Part shown: positions 8,905-17,799 of the stretch, one piece after another | Position numbering within the stretch: the first letter of the stretch is position 1 | Layout: each line of letters opens with the position of its first letter | Assembly (NCBI GenBank): GCA_014239365.1 | Contig: JAAZZB010000031.1 | Span: 1 to 64,000 of the forward strand | DNA: 64,000 bases | Source: Verrucomicrobiia bacterium | GTDB lineage: Bacteria > Verrucomicrobiota > Verrucomicrobiia > Limisphaerales > UBA1100 | Reading direction: 5' to 3' | Translations under genes and position numbers: made by a program | Notes under the pieces: generated by a model | Told to the model about the DNA's origin: nothing | The model's database searches: none | The model's input: the letters and a program-made list of their open reading frames with translations, nothing else

Positions 8905-9069
8905 ATGAGTTTGACCAACGATCAGATTGAGGAACAATTGCTGCAACTGGCCGATGCGCTGGCGCAGATGAGCGAGATGACTGCCACCGCGTTCGAACAG
9001 CGCGATGAGGATCTAAAAACGCTCAAGGAAAAAGTCGCCGCGCTGGAGGCGAAGGTCGGCGGCGAATAA
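8905..9069 (+). CDS. Small coiled-coil protein, unknown
   Basis: This 54-residue protein starts MSLTNDQIEEQLLQLADAL and is almost entirely helical heptads (QLADALAQMSEM, DLKTLKEKVAALEAKV). The frame is also open upstream into the repeat, but the ATG at 8905 follows the repeat and gives a compact acidic coiled coil. Small proteins like this are common in this phylum. It is not clearly SlyX or any other family I recognise. It is probably a real gene on codon use. Confidence 0.6.
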   Translation: MSLTNDQIEEQLLQLADALAQMSEMTATAFEQRDEDLKTLKEKVAALEAKVGGE

Positions 9070-9172
9070 TCGCGCCACACTTTTCTTCACGGCTTGTAAC
9101 CAAACGCCACGCGAGGCGTATTCGGGGATGACATTGCTTTAACGGGCCCATTGCCCCAAACGACGCATCCAA

Positions 9173-10177
9173 ATGAAAACATACCGATCATATTTATTAG
9201 TGTTCCTGATGAGCGCCAGCGTGGCGGACCGCGCGTGGGCGGAGGGGTTTGACGCCAAACAAGTGCCGTCCGGCGTGCATTGGTTTTTGCATCTGGATGT
9301 GGGCGGGTTTAAGAAGACGCAGCTGGGGCAGTTTGTGCTCAAACAGGCGAAGCAAGCCGAGCCGGAACTGGATCAACTGGCCGAGTTGCTAAAATTTGAT
9401 TTTCGCAAGGACTTGGAAAGCGCCACGTTGTTTGGGCAAGGCGACGATGAAGAGCAATGGGCAATGCTCTTACAAGGCAAATTCAAAAAGGCACCCTTGC
9501 TGGCCGCACTGAAGTGGAAAAGTGGATTCAAGCAACTGAGTGAAGCCGGTCACGAGATCATCACGTGGCGCGATGGCAAGGGGGAAGATCAGGAAACGCA
9601 CTTTGGCACGATCGTAAACGAAGGCCTCATCGCGATGGGCAGTTCAAAAAAACGGCTCGTGCAAGCGCTCAACGTGCTCAAGGGCAAAGCACCCGCGCTC
9701 CAGCCCAAACAGCTCGGCGGGTTGAAGCTCGAAAAAGGAAACTACTTTCTCGCCGGCGTGGTGAATGTGAAAGACCTTCCCATCCCGCCCGAGGCGCAGG
9801 CGTTCAAAGTGCAGAGCATTGGGTTTCGTTTGGGGGAGCAGAACAAAAATATTGTGGCCCATCTCCACCTTAATTCCGCCGATGCGAAAGCGGGCCTCCA
9901 AATCCAGCAAATGCTGCAGGGCTTACTGGCGATGGGGCAGATTCAATTGGCCGCCACCGATGAGCCCGAGGCGATGACCTTCGCCGCTATGCTGAAAAAT
10001 CTCAAGATTGCCCGCGCCAAAAATGTGGTGCAGGTGGACCTCGCATTTCCCGTGGATCAATTGCTGGAGCAACTGAAGTTGAATGTTCAAAAACGAACCG
10101 ACGATCAACCCGGCAAAGTGGAATTGAAATTTGGAATCCAAGGCGGCCCGCAAAAGCAAAAAAAGCAAGACCGCTAA
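9173..10177 (+). CDS. Secreted protein of unknown function
   Basis: This 334-residue protein has a signal peptide (YLLVFLMSASVADRAWAEG, cut near residue 24). The mature part contains VHWFLHLDVGGFKKT, repeated lysine-rich helices and a Gln/Lys-rich C-terminus. The segment GTIVNEGLIAMGSSKKRLVQALNVLKG resembles secreted proteins encoded beside ECF sigma factors in Planctomycetes and Verrucomicrobia, but I cannot assign a domain. It ends 14 bases before the sigma-factor gene, so the two are probably an operon. Confidence 0.75.
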   Translation: MKTYRSYLLVFLMSASVADRAWAEGFDAKQVPSGVHWFLHLDVGGFKKTQLGQFVLKQAKQAEPELDQLAELLKFDFRKDLESATLFGQGDDEEQWAMLLQGKFKKAPLLAALKWKSGFKQLSEAGHEIITWRDGKGEDQETHFGTIVNEGLIAMGSSKKRLVQALNVLKGKAPALQPKQLGGLKLEKGNYFLAGVVNVKDLPIPPEAQAFKVQSIGFRLGEQNKNIVAHLHLNSADAKAGLQIQQMLQGLLAMGQIQLAATDEPEAMTFAAMLKNLKIARAKNVVQVDLAFPVDQLLEQLKLNVQKRTDDQPGKVELKFGIQGGPQKQKKQDR

Positions 10178-10191
10178 AGTGTCAGTAATTA

Positions 10192-10824
10192 ATGGCAGAC
10201 ACCCCAGTCATTGACGATCAGCAACTCGCCCGCGACGCCCAAGGCGGCTCGCTCGATGCGTTTGAGGAATTGGTGCGCCGCCACGAAGCGCGGCTGTTTC
10301 ACTTCCTCTGCCAAAAAATGCCCAGCCGCGAGGACGCCGAAGATATGGCCCAAAAATCACTCATCACCGCCTGGCAAAAACTCCATCTCTATCGTGCCGA
10401 AGCCAGCTTCGCCACGTGGCTTTACACCATCGCGCGTCGGCTCGTCATCAGCCATTATCGCAAGCACGGCAAAGTCACCCTGTGCGAACTCGAAGCCGCC
10501 GAATCTGTGCTGGTGGAAACCGATACCCCCGCTGACGATTGCCGCCGCACCGAGGAACACGCCGCCCTTTGGCGCGTCGCCCGCGAAGCGCTCAAAGAGG
10601 ATGCCTACGATATGCTGTGGATGCGCTACCGCGACCAACTCAGCATCGCCGAAATCGCCACCGCGCTCGAACGCACAAACACCTCCGTGAAAGTGATGCT
10701 CCATCGCGCCCGCAAAACTCTCGCCCGCGCCCTCGAAGCTGAGGCTGACGCCGAAACCCAAGCCGACCCCGCCCGCACTCTAAATCCGCTGGGCACTCCA
10801 ATGACAATTCTGAACCCCTGCTAA
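10192..10824 (+). CDS. ECF-type RNA polymerase sigma factor
   Basis: This 210-residue protein has sigma region 2 (LDAFEELVRRHEARLFHFL, then EDAEDMAQKSLITAWQKL and SFATWLYTIARRLVISHYRKH) and sigma region 4 (ALKEDAYDMLWMRYRDQLSIAEIA, then TNTSVKVMLHRARKTLA). It would direct RNA polymerase to a dedicated set of promoters. A zinc-finger anti-sigma gene follows after two bases, the usual arrangement for co-expressed sigma/anti-sigma pairs. The target genes may include the adjacent secreted protein, the HEAT-repeat protein and the PQQ protein, but this is inference from position. Confidence 0.92.
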   Translation: MADTPVIDDQQLARDAQGGSLDAFEELVRRHEARLFHFLCQKMPSREDAEDMAQKSLITAWQKLHLYRAEASFATWLYTIARRLVISHYRKHGKVTLCELEAAESVLVETDTPADDCRRTEEHAALWRVAREALKEDAYDMLWMRYRDQLSIAEIATALERTNTSVKVMLHRARKTLARALEAEADAETQADPARTLNPLGTPMTILNPC

Positions 10825-10826
10825 TT

Positions 10827-11375
10827 ATGTTTTGCTTTTTACAACGCTGGAACATTGACCGCGCCCTTGACGAAGGCGACGCACTCGCCCCTCGCACCGA
10901 AGCCCACGTGGCCCGCTGCGCCGACTGCCGCCAACATCACAAACAACAACGCGCCATCGTCCACCGCCTCGAACAATCCGCGCAACTGCCCGTGCCCGAC
11001 GCGCCCGCCTTTCTCCGCAGCCGCGTGATGAATGCCCTGCGCGGCGAACCATCCGCGCCGCTTCCCGTCCGCTGGGGAGTCGCCGCCTGGGCGCCCGTCG
11101 CCATCGTAGCCGCCATCGCGATGGTCGGCATTTTGCAAACCGATCCGCAGTCCAAACCCACCCCCAACCAGCCGAGCCCCAACCCTCCCGTGGCCGAAGC
11201 ACCGGCGACATTGCCAACGATGCCCACGATGAATCTGCAAGCCGCGCTGCAAAACATGCCAAGCCAAATCGCCGCGCCCTACGACCGCGAACTGCAACAT
11301 CTCCAAAGCGATCTCAAGTCCGCCGGAAAATACCTCGGCGATATCGTCGGCTACAAACTCGCCTCCAGCGAGTGA
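10827..11375 (+). CDS. Putative zinc-finger anti-sigma factor
   Basis: This 182-residue protein has an N-terminal zf-HC2-like motif (H-V-A-R-C-A-D-C, about residues 28-35), one membrane helix (WAPVAIVAAIAMVGIL, about 88-103) and a Pro/Asn-rich periplasmic part ending in a helical segment. This is the layout of membrane anti-sigma factors that bind ECF sigma factors until a signal triggers release. It lies two bases after the sigma gene. The finger lacks an obvious upstream His/Cys pair of the longer consensus, so zinc binding is likely but not certain. Confidence 0.82.
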   Translation: MFCFLQRWNIDRALDEGDALAPRTEAHVARCADCRQHHKQQRAIVHRLEQSAQLPVPDAPAFLRSRVMNALRGEPSAPLPVRWGVAAWAPVAIVAAIAMVGILQTDPQSKPTPNQPSPNPPVAEAPATLPTMPTMNLQAALQNMPSQIAAPYDRELQHLQSDLKSAGKYLGDIVGYKLASSE

Positions 11376-11436
11376 GCTACATTTAACCCGCACTTCGCGC
11401 TTTGCAAAAATCCGCCACGCCGCTTACTCTCGGCGG

Positions 11437-12618
11437 ATGAGATTCCTCTCCACGCACTTGATCGCCCTCGCGATTGGTTTCGCCGCAAATGGCGCTGATA
11501 TTTCCGGCCCCCTTAAAACCATCCGCGCCGTCGGCCCCGAAGGCAAAGGCAACGCCGCCGCCGCGCAAGCGTGGCAATCCCTCGCCCAAGCCAAACCCGC
11601 CGCGCTACCACAAATCCTCGCCGCAATGGACGGCGCCAACCCGCTCGCGGCAAACTGGCTGCGCGCGGCGGTGGACTCCATTGCCGGTCGCACCAAAGAT
11701 CTGCCGCAAATGGAGTTGATGAAATTTATTGCCGATCAAAAGCACGATCCCCGCGCGCGGCGGCTCGCTTATGAGTTAATCAAAAACGCCAACCCAAAAC
11801 TCGCCGCCAAGCTCATCCCCGGATTGCTCAACGACCCCAGCGTGGAGCTGCGGCGCGACGCCGTCCAACGCGTGATGGACGAAGGCGCGAATCTGAAAAA
11901 AACCAACAAACCCGACCTCGCCCAAAAGCAATACCGCATTGCCCTCGATGCCGCGCGCGACATCGATCAAATCAAAAAAATCACCAGCGCCCTCCGCGCG
12001 CTCGGGCAGAAAGTTGATCTCCCACACCATTTTGGTTTTCTGATGCAATGGAGCGTCATCGGCCCATTCGACAATACGGACCGCGCTGGCTTTGCAAAAA
12101 TTTTCCCCCCCGAAAATAAAATCGACCTCACCGCCAACTACGAAGGCAAAACCGACAAAGTGGAATGGAGCCCATTCGTCACCGCAAACGAATACGGAAT
12201 GGTGGACATCAACAAAGCCTATCCCGGCCCCGGCGATGGGTTGAAGGAAGTGACCGCCTTCGCCTACACCGAATACAACGCCGACGACGCGCGCGCGGTG
12301 GAGCTGCGGCTCGGCTGCAAAAACGCTTGGAAGATTTGGCACAACGGCAAGCTCATCTTCGGCCGCGACGAATACCACCGCGGCATGCGCATCGATCAAT
12401 ACAAACTAAACGTCCAACTCACCAAAGGCCGCAACACGCTGCTCATCAAACTCTGCCAAAACGAACAGGAACAGGATTGGACCAAAGAATGGCAATTCCA
12501 ACTCCGCGTGTGCGACCCCACCGGCACGGCCATCCTCGCCGCCGATCGCCCGCCCACGCCCAAGACCGGCACCGACAATAATCAACCCGCCAATCCCACC
12601 CGCAAACCCCGCAAATAA
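11437..12618 (+). CDS. Secreted HEAT-repeat protein with C-terminal beta domain
   Basis: This 393-residue protein has a signal peptide (MRFLSTHLIALAIGFAANG). The N-terminal half contains HEAT-like helical repeats (ARRLAYELIKNANPKLAAKLIPGLLNDPSVELRRDAVQRVMDEG read as two repeats, about 105-150). The C-terminal half (about 200-365) is beta-rich: WSVIGPFDN, then RLGCKNAWKIWHNGKLIFGRDEYHRG and a strand-rich end. The WSVIGPFDN region resembles the start of carbohydrate-binding or sandwich domains of verrucomicrobial exported proteins. It is four bases before the PQQ gene, so the two products probably act together in the periplasm. The substrate is unknown. Confidence 0.78.
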   Translation: MRFLSTHLIALAIGFAANGADISGPLKTIRAVGPEGKGNAAAAQAWQSLAQAKPAALPQILAAMDGANPLAANWLRAAVDSIAGRTKDLPQMELMKFIADQKHDPRARRLAYELIKNANPKLAAKLIPGLLNDPSVELRRDAVQRVMDEGANLKKTNKPDLAQKQYRIALDAARDIDQIKKITSALRALGQKVDLPHHFGFLMQWSVIGPFDNTDRAGFAKIFPPENKIDLTANYEGKTDKVEWSPFVTANEYGMVDINKAYPGPGDGLKEVTAFAYTEYNADDARAVELRLGCKNAWKIWHNGKLIFGRDEYHRGMRIDQYKLNVQLTKGRNTLLIKLCQNEQEQDWTKEWQFQLRVCDPTGTAILAADRPPTPKTGTDNNQPANPTRKPRK

Positions 12619-12622
12619 TTTT

Positions 12623-13810
12623 ATGAAAAAATTCATCGCCCTCGCCCTCGTCTTAACCGTTCAAGCCACCGCTGCAGACTGGACACAATTCCGCGGCCCC
12701 CAAGGCAACGGCGTCACCTCGGAACAAAATCTGCCCATCACGTTGGGCGAAAAAAATCTCAAGTGGACCATCACCCTTCCCGGGCGCGGCTTGTCCGGCG
12801 CGTTGGTGATTGGCGAAAAAATCATCGTCACCTGCAGCAGCGGCATCACCCAAAACCGACTGCACATTCTCGCGCTAAACGCCAAGGACGGCAGCCTCAT
12901 TTGGCACCGGCAATTTTGGGCCACCGGCCGCACGATGTGCCACGGCAAAACCAGCGTGGCCGCGCCCACCCCGTGCAGCGACGGCAAAAATATCTTCGCC
13001 GTGTATTCCTCCAACGACGTCATTTGCCTCGACCTCGATGGCAATCTCCAATGGCTGCGGGGACTGACCGCCGATTATGCCAACGTGAGCAACAGCCTAG
13101 GCATGAGCAGCTCGCCGTTGCTCATCGGTAGGGCCGTCATCGTGCAAGTGGAAAACGACAGCGAATCGTACACACTCGGCCTCAATAAAAAAACCGGCGT
13201 CAACCTCTGGAAACTCAACCGCCCCAAAGCCGCCAACTGGACTTCACCCGTGCGCCTCACCAATACCCTCATCGCGCTGCAATCCAAAAACGGCATCGAC
13301 GCCATCCGCGCCGCCGACGGCAGCAAGGCGTGGAGCTACGACGGCGGCGCATCCACGATCCCTTCCAGCACCCTGCGCGGCGGCGTGTTGTATGTGCCCT
13401 CCCACGGCATCACCGCGCTGGAGCTAAACAAGGCCGACGCCGAAAACACACCCAAAGAACTTTGGCAAAGCCGACGCCTTTCACCCGGCACCGGCAGCCC
13501 CGTGGTGTTAGGCGACAAAGTATTTACCACCAACAAAGCCGGCGTGCTCACCGCGGGAAATCTCAAGACCGGCGAACGCCTTTGGCAAACACGATTAAAA
13601 GGCCCCTTCAGCGCCACCCACGTGGCCACCGCAACGCATCTTTATTGCGTCAACGAAACCGGCCTGTTGCAAGTCGTGGACACCCGAGGCAAAGAAGGCG
13701 AAATCACCGGCACACTAAACCTCGACGACCAAATCCTCAGCAGCCCCGCCGTAGGCGGCGGCGCGATTTATGTGCGGAGCAATGCGAAGATTTATAAAAT
13801 TAGTGAGTAG
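12623..13810 (+). CDS. Secreted PQQ-type beta-propeller protein
   Basis: This 395-residue protein has a signal peptide (MKKFIALALVLTVQATAA), then ADWTQFRGPQGNGV, the standard opening of verrucomicrobial and planctomycete PQQ-like propellers. Repeats with A-x-D-G-S-L-I-W, LDGNLQWLRG, KKTGVNLWKLN and KTGERLWQTR mark the blades. The family includes BamB and quinoprotein-like proteins; no dehydrogenase active site is evident. The stop TAG at 13808-13810 lies at the start of a repeated sequence, and the last 64 bases of this gene are part of a direct repeat whose second copy is at 19269. Confidence 0.9.
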   Translation: MKKFIALALVLTVQATAADWTQFRGPQGNGVTSEQNLPITLGEKNLKWTITLPGRGLSGALVIGEKIIVTCSSGITQNRLHILALNAKDGSLIWHRQFWATGRTMCHGKTSVAAPTPCSDGKNIFAVYSSNDVICLDLDGNLQWLRGLTADYANVSNSLGMSSSPLLIGRAVIVQVENDSESYTLGLNKKTGVNLWKLNRPKAANWTSPVRLTNTLIALQSKNGIDAIRAADGSKAWSYDGGASTIPSSTLRGGVLYVPSHGITALELNKADAENTPKELWQSRRLSPGTGSPVVLGDKVFTTNKAGVLTAGNLKTGERLWQTRLKGPFSATHVATATHLYCVNETGLLQVVDTRGKEGEITGTLNLDDQILSSPAVGGGAIYVRSNAKIYKISE

Positions 13811-13953
13811 GGAATAGGGAGTGGGGAGTAGCAATTGGCCCGAAGGGCAACCGCCCGCCGAAGTATTGTAGCCCGGGCCGGTGGCCCGGGACCCGGCCCA
13901 CCGGGCCGGGCTACATTAGAATGCCCTACCTAATCGCCGCCCGCCGGTTCGGC
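13747..13953. repeat. Direct repeat, left copy, bounding the dnd island
   Basis: This segment matches 19269-19463 in the same orientation, with about ten substitutions and one 12-bp gap by eye. It contains the last codons of the PQQ gene, a short GGGAATAGGGAGTGGGGAGTAG word, a family 1 palindrome (13868-13914), and the last codons (antisense) of the AI-2E-type gene whose intact copy starts at the right repeat. The dndE-ATPase stop at 13959 lies five bases beyond its right edge. It is one boundary of the inserted island. Confidence 0.9.
13868..13914. repeat. Family 1 palindromic repeat
   Basis: A GTAG...CTAC-bounded palindrome of the GCCCGGGCCGG type inside the left direct repeat. It differs from the copy at 19378 by one base. 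Confidence 0.85.
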
Positions 13954-13958
13954 GAGCA

Positions 13959-15503
13959 TCAAGGCTGCCAACACCGGATTCGCTCGGGTTCACGTTGGGG
14001 TAGTTTTACAAAGGCGACCCCGGTGGGTAAATATGTATCGGTGAATTCGTTCTGTTGTAGTTTTCGACCAAACACGCCCGTTAGAGCGCCTAGCCCGCGT
14101 TTGCTTTGTGCACAGGCGTAGGCGATTACGGTTCCAATTTGACTCAAGAAATCATCCGCAGCTCCATCGAAGTCACTCGGGTCTTGTGAGAGCAACATCA
14201 CTACGGAGCCCTTTGATCGACCTTGTCGGATTAGATCTGAAAGTGAATCAGATTTACTTTCCTTGAGCACTTTTCTTGCTTCGTCAATAACCAACAAATG
14301 ACGAAGCGTTCGGAATCCATCCGGAACCGAAGAATCTTGTTGCTGTAAGATGAAGGAACTAATCGTGTCTAAAATGATCATAGTCGCTAATCGCTTTAGT
14401 TCATCAGGCAAAGTTTTCAAACTAATCACCCAAGATTGGCCGAAAAATTGGTTTGGCATTTGTTCGGGAATAAAACACGAAAGGTTTGTTAACTCATTTA
14501 GTCTGGAAGCAATACTATCGGGGCCTTTACCTCCTGCAGTAAGTGCCTGCTGATAATAGGTGTTAATGTTCTCCAAGCTGTGCTCCGCACCGTCTGAAAT
14601 CGTTTGTTCTATTGATGTGCGCAGCATATCCTGTTGGAGATTGCCGGGCGACTTGCAGCATTTAACCACAGAATCACGCAAGCGCATTGCTGCGCGTGCA
14701 ATGGTTTGTTGTGGGGATTTAGTTGGCGGAAGGAAATCGAGCGGCACTGGTTGGTCGCCAACTTCAACGGCATTCACCTGACTTTTTAGCGCACCAAATG
14801 GGCCCTGAAGTTTACCATTCTGAACAAACTCACCTTTGGGATCAATAAATAGGAATGGGATCTGCGCCCTCTCCGCTAATTCCAATGCCATTTGAATTCC
14901 GGTTGTTGATTTTCCGCGCCCGGCTGTTCCCATCAATGCAATATGGGGCGGTGTACCGGGACCGTTGAGGACGAAATCAATGGCTTTGCCGTTTGGGTGA
15001 ATTTCACTGACTGTTCCAACTTTCAGGCGGATTTCCCCGGATTTTCCCGCAGCAAATTCAGGTGTAGTCACCGAGCCAATTCCCGCCTCTGGCAATAAAT
15101 CTGCCAGACATTGAGCTAGTTTCACGGAGTCCTTTCCGCAAGAATCCAATTCATCCTTTATCAACTGGCATCCGCGAGCCCAATGCGCCTCCACCAAGCT
15201 GCGAAAATCTCCAGTCGTAGCATCCACGCTCAACCGACCATCCAGGGTTAGGAGAGATATCCATAAATCAATTTGATCGCCAAATAACAGTTCGCCGGAT
15301 AGGGGGCGGGAATAAAAACTGGCATCACCCTGAACTGGATCTGGTGCGGAAGGTTCATTCAATGATCTGCCAATGAGAATCCTTGCGGAATCATATCTGT
15401 GCTGCATTCCGTACGCTGACCTCAGCATTTCTTCTAATGAAAAAGCATCCTCAGTGAGCCTGAAGTTTGCTTTCCAAATTTTGTCTTTGATGAGGCGATC
15501 CAT
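13959..15503 (-). CDS. dndE: DndE domain fused to a HerA/FtsK-like ATPase
   Basis: This 514-residue protein has two parts. Residues about 10-120 resemble DndE (DUF1832): NFRLTEDAFSLEEML, ARILIGRSL, GELLFGDQIDLWISLL and EAHWARGCQLIKDEL, the last fitting the family's H-x-x-R-G helix. Residues about 150-510 form a P-loop ATPase with Walker A GTAGRGKST (192-200), FLFIDPKGEF, Walker B LLVIDEAR (403-410) and the sensor-like VVMLLSQDPSDF, typical of HerA/VirB4-type motors. DndE binds nicked DNA in phosphorothioation complexes; the ATPase could drive DNA movement. Usual DndE proteins are only about 110-130 residues, so this is a fusion. It is the last gene of the cluster, two bases after dndD. Confidence 0.78.
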   Translation of the reverse strand: MDRLIKDKIWKANFRLTEDAFSLEEMLRSAYGMQHRYDSARILIGRSLNEPSAPDPVQGDASFYSRPLSGELLFGDQIDLWISLLTLDGRLSVDATTGDFRSLVEAHWARGCQLIKDELDSCGKDSVKLAQCLADLLPEAGIGSVTTPEFAAGKSGEIRLKVGTVSEIHPNGKAIDFVLNGPGTPPHIALMGTAGRGKSTTGIQMALELAERAQIPFLFIDPKGEFVQNGKLQGPFGALKSQVNAVEVGDQPVPLDFLPPTKSPQQTIARAAMRLRDSVVKCCKSPGNLQQDMLRTSIEQTISDGAEHSLENINTYYQQALTAGGKGPDSIASRLNELTNLSCFIPEQMPNQFFGQSWVISLKTLPDELKRLATMIILDTISSFILQQQDSSVPDGFRTLRHLLVIDEARKVLKESKSDSLSDLIRQGRSKGSVVMLLSQDPSDFDGAADDFLSQIGTVIAYACAQSKRGLGALTGVFGRKLQQNEFTDTYLPTGVAFVKLPQREPERIRCWQP

Positions 15504-15505
15504 TT

Positions 15506-17590
15506 TTATTTTTTGAAATAAGTGTTGGGTTCGATAAGGGAACCCTGCTGAGAGCCTTTGAATTTAACTAGAAAACACTGGTTTAGTGAGTCTGCCACTT
15601 CGTGAGCCAAAGCCAGATCCACTTCTTTGTCGTGCGTTAAAATGATCACTTGATCCGCATCGAATTCGGCCCACGCCTTCAGTGTGCGAATACGATATTC
15701 ACCATCGGCATTGCCAATGGGGGTATCGATGATTAACGGAATTCGGCGGCGGATGATTTCCACCAATGCCAATGAAAAAGCGATCCCAAACGATCGTCGC
15801 TCAAATCCACTCATCGATTCAATGGATTGAGCGTTTGTGGGGTGTTCAATGTATGGCAATTCGTTTTCTGGCAATCTAATTATTCCGCCTTTATACCTTG
15901 CATCGGCGATTTTGAGAAAATGTTTGGTTACTTTTTCTTCAATCCGTTTCGCAGTGGTTGGGCGCAGATCCTCCTGCAAATCTTCAAATGCCTGCGCCAG
16001 CCTTTCGGCAACGGCCATACGTTGTTGTTCCGGCCCAAGTCTGGATAACAGATCTTGTAGGCGACCAATATCGGCATTCAGTGTGTGTAAATCTGCCTTC
16101 AAAGTGGTGATCTTGTTTTCAGTCGCGCCAACTTTATGAATCAACCCACTGATCTCCCCATCCAGACCGCTGATTTGGTCTGACAATGTTTGGATTTCCT
16201 TCGGCTGCCCTTCGAGTCGGTTCTTTTTTCGGGTTGCATCTTCGAATGAATCATTTGAATCTCTAAGGCGTCTGGCCGCTGTTGTTAGTGTTTGCCCAGC
16301 GCAGGACCTTACTTGTTGTAAATCCTGTCTTACTTGGTTGCGCGCCTCGCCTTTTACGTGACCCAAAATATATTCAGAAGCACAATCCGGCGGCGGCGGA
16401 TCGTAAACCTGATCAAGCGCTTTCTCAAAGCGGTTCTTTACTTGCACACGCACAGATGCGGACAAATTACCCAGCAAGAGATCTGTGTCCGGCGGCTCAG
16501 GTAATGCTACAGCCAACACCTGCTCCTTGCTTTCCAAAACACCCCGCTTTATCCCTTCCCAAGATTCACGACTTTCTTCCGCAACCAATCGTTTCTCAAC
16601 AATTTCGCCCATTCGGCTCACTGCCAAGGCCAGTCCTAACTGACTCATTTGCTCCGAAAGATTCTTGGTAGCATCGGCTTGATCAGATTGAGCCTGTGCA
16701 AATGCCGCGTGGATTGCAGCCACATCGGTTCCCTGATTGCCTCCCAATCGCACTAGTTGATTTCTTAATTCAGTTCGGTTCGCATCCTTGGCATCCTTCT
16801 CCTGTTCAAATTCACTAAGATCTTTTTGCAGTTTTGAAATTTGTTCGTTTACTTCATCTCGCTGTTCATTTTTTATATTAAGATCTTTTTCTTGTTCACT
16901 GAGTTTGCGCTTCCCACCTGCTTTTCCTCGCAGAGTGATTAAATATCGACGAACTCGCTCGGTGGCATCCTCAATAACTCGTGTCCCGAACATAACTTCG
17001 ACTGCTTTCTTCAGCCCCTTTTCGCCCATATTATCAATGAGACCTTGCGCCTGTTCTCCGTCGAAGAAAAACGCCGGAGCCAAATGTGCAGGAAATAAAT
17101 TTCGTTCAATTCTAGCGTGTCCCTTTTCAAGATGAAGCTCATCAGGATCCGTTCGGCCCTGCAGCCGCCCTCCGACATAAACGTCCAATTGCTCAAAATT
17201 GTCACCTTGCTTCGGAGTATTATTATTTGTGAAAAACCAACGACGCACAACCCTCACTTCCTCTTCCTTTTCATCGTCCTGACGGCTTGGCTTGAACGTG
17301 ATGTCGATCACGGTGGGTTCATCGGCGTTTGCTTGATTGCGTCGAAAGCTGTCTATGGCGCCTCGGTAATGGCCCATATCTTCAGAATCATTTTTTGAAA
17401 AACCCTCGCAATGCCTCAGGCCATATTTTCCGAAAAGACCAAGGTACAAACTAACCAGAAAACTGGTTTTCCCGTGCCCATTCATCGCCCCAATCAAAAC
17501 CATTGATTTTGACTTTTCCGGCTCATTAAAATCAAATTGCACATCGGCGTACGATCTCCAGTTTTTTAGATTGAGATTAGCCAAGTACAT
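15506..17590 (-). CDS. dndD: DNA sulfur modification protein DndD (SMC-like ATPase)
   Basis: This 694-residue protein is SMC/RecN-like. It begins MYLANLNLKNWRSYADVQF and has Walker A GAMNGHGKTSF (about 34-44) and FFFDGEQAQGL, followed by long coiled coils (about 210-290 and 430-560). The C-terminal signature MSGFERRSFGIAFSLAL and Walker B PLIIDTPIGNADGEYR precede the H-loop ILTHDKEVDL. DndD is the ATPase of the phosphorothioation complex and is thought to provide energy for DNA-structure changes before sulfur insertion. Its ATG overlaps the stop of the small upstream gene (TAATG). Base composition is visibly AT-richer than in flanking genes, pointing to transfer. Confidence 0.93.
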   Translation of the reverse strand: MYLANLNLKNWRSYADVQFDFNEPEKSKSMVLIGAMNGHGKTSFLVSLYLGLFGKYGLRHCEGFSKNDSEDMGHYRGAIDSFRRNQANADEPTVIDITFKPSRQDDEKEEEVRVVRRWFFTNNNTPKQGDNFEQLDVYVGGRLQGRTDPDELHLEKGHARIERNLFPAHLAPAFFFDGEQAQGLIDNMGEKGLKKAVEVMFGTRVIEDATERVRRYLITLRGKAGGKRKLSEQEKDLNIKNEQRDEVNEQISKLQKDLSEFEQEKDAKDANRTELRNQLVRLGGNQGTDVAAIHAAFAQAQSDQADATKNLSEQMSQLGLALAVSRMGEIVEKRLVAEESRESWEGIKRGVLESKEQVLAVALPEPPDTDLLLGNLSASVRVQVKNRFEKALDQVYDPPPPDCASEYILGHVKGEARNQVRQDLQQVRSCAGQTLTTAARRLRDSNDSFEDATRKKNRLEGQPKEIQTLSDQISGLDGEISGLIHKVGATENKITTLKADLHTLNADIGRLQDLLSRLGPEQQRMAVAERLAQAFEDLQEDLRPTTAKRIEEKVTKHFLKIADARYKGGIIRLPENELPYIEHPTNAQSIESMSGFERRSFGIAFSLALVEIIRRRIPLIIDTPIGNADGEYRIRTLKAWAEFDADQVIILTHDKEVDLALAHEVADSLNQCFLVKFKGSQQGSLIEPNTYFKK

Positions 17591-17796
17591 TATGCGTCCT
17601 CCTTGGTTCGATCCAAATAACGGGTCAAAGCCTGTCCTATTTCCTCATCCACACCGACCGCGCGACCTTTCCCTGAATGGTCCATCGCGATGTCACAAAA
17701 ATCCAATAGTAACTGGCGGTCAACACGGTGCTTGCTACAAACCTCACGTATGAGAGAGGCAGTTTCAGGATCGGTAAAACAGGGCGGAGCTTTCAT
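17590..17796 (-). CDS. Small protein of the dnd cluster
   Basis: This 68-residue protein (MKAPPCFTDPETASLIREV..., ending LTRYLDRTKEDA) sits between dndC and dndD, starting three bases after the dndC stop and overlapping dndD by one base (TAATG). The segment PETASLIREVCSKHRVDRQLLLDFCDIAMDHSG, read in pieces, looks helical. Small proteins at this position occur in other DNA-modification clusters; I recall an NCBI name of the type DNA modification system-associated small protein, but could not check. Its tight overlap suggests it is a true component. Function unknown. Confidence 0.72.
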   Translation of the reverse strand: MKAPPCFTDPETASLIREVCSKHRVDRQLLLDFCDIAMDHSGKGRAVGVDEEIGQALTRYLDRTKEDA

Positions 17797-17799
17797 TTG

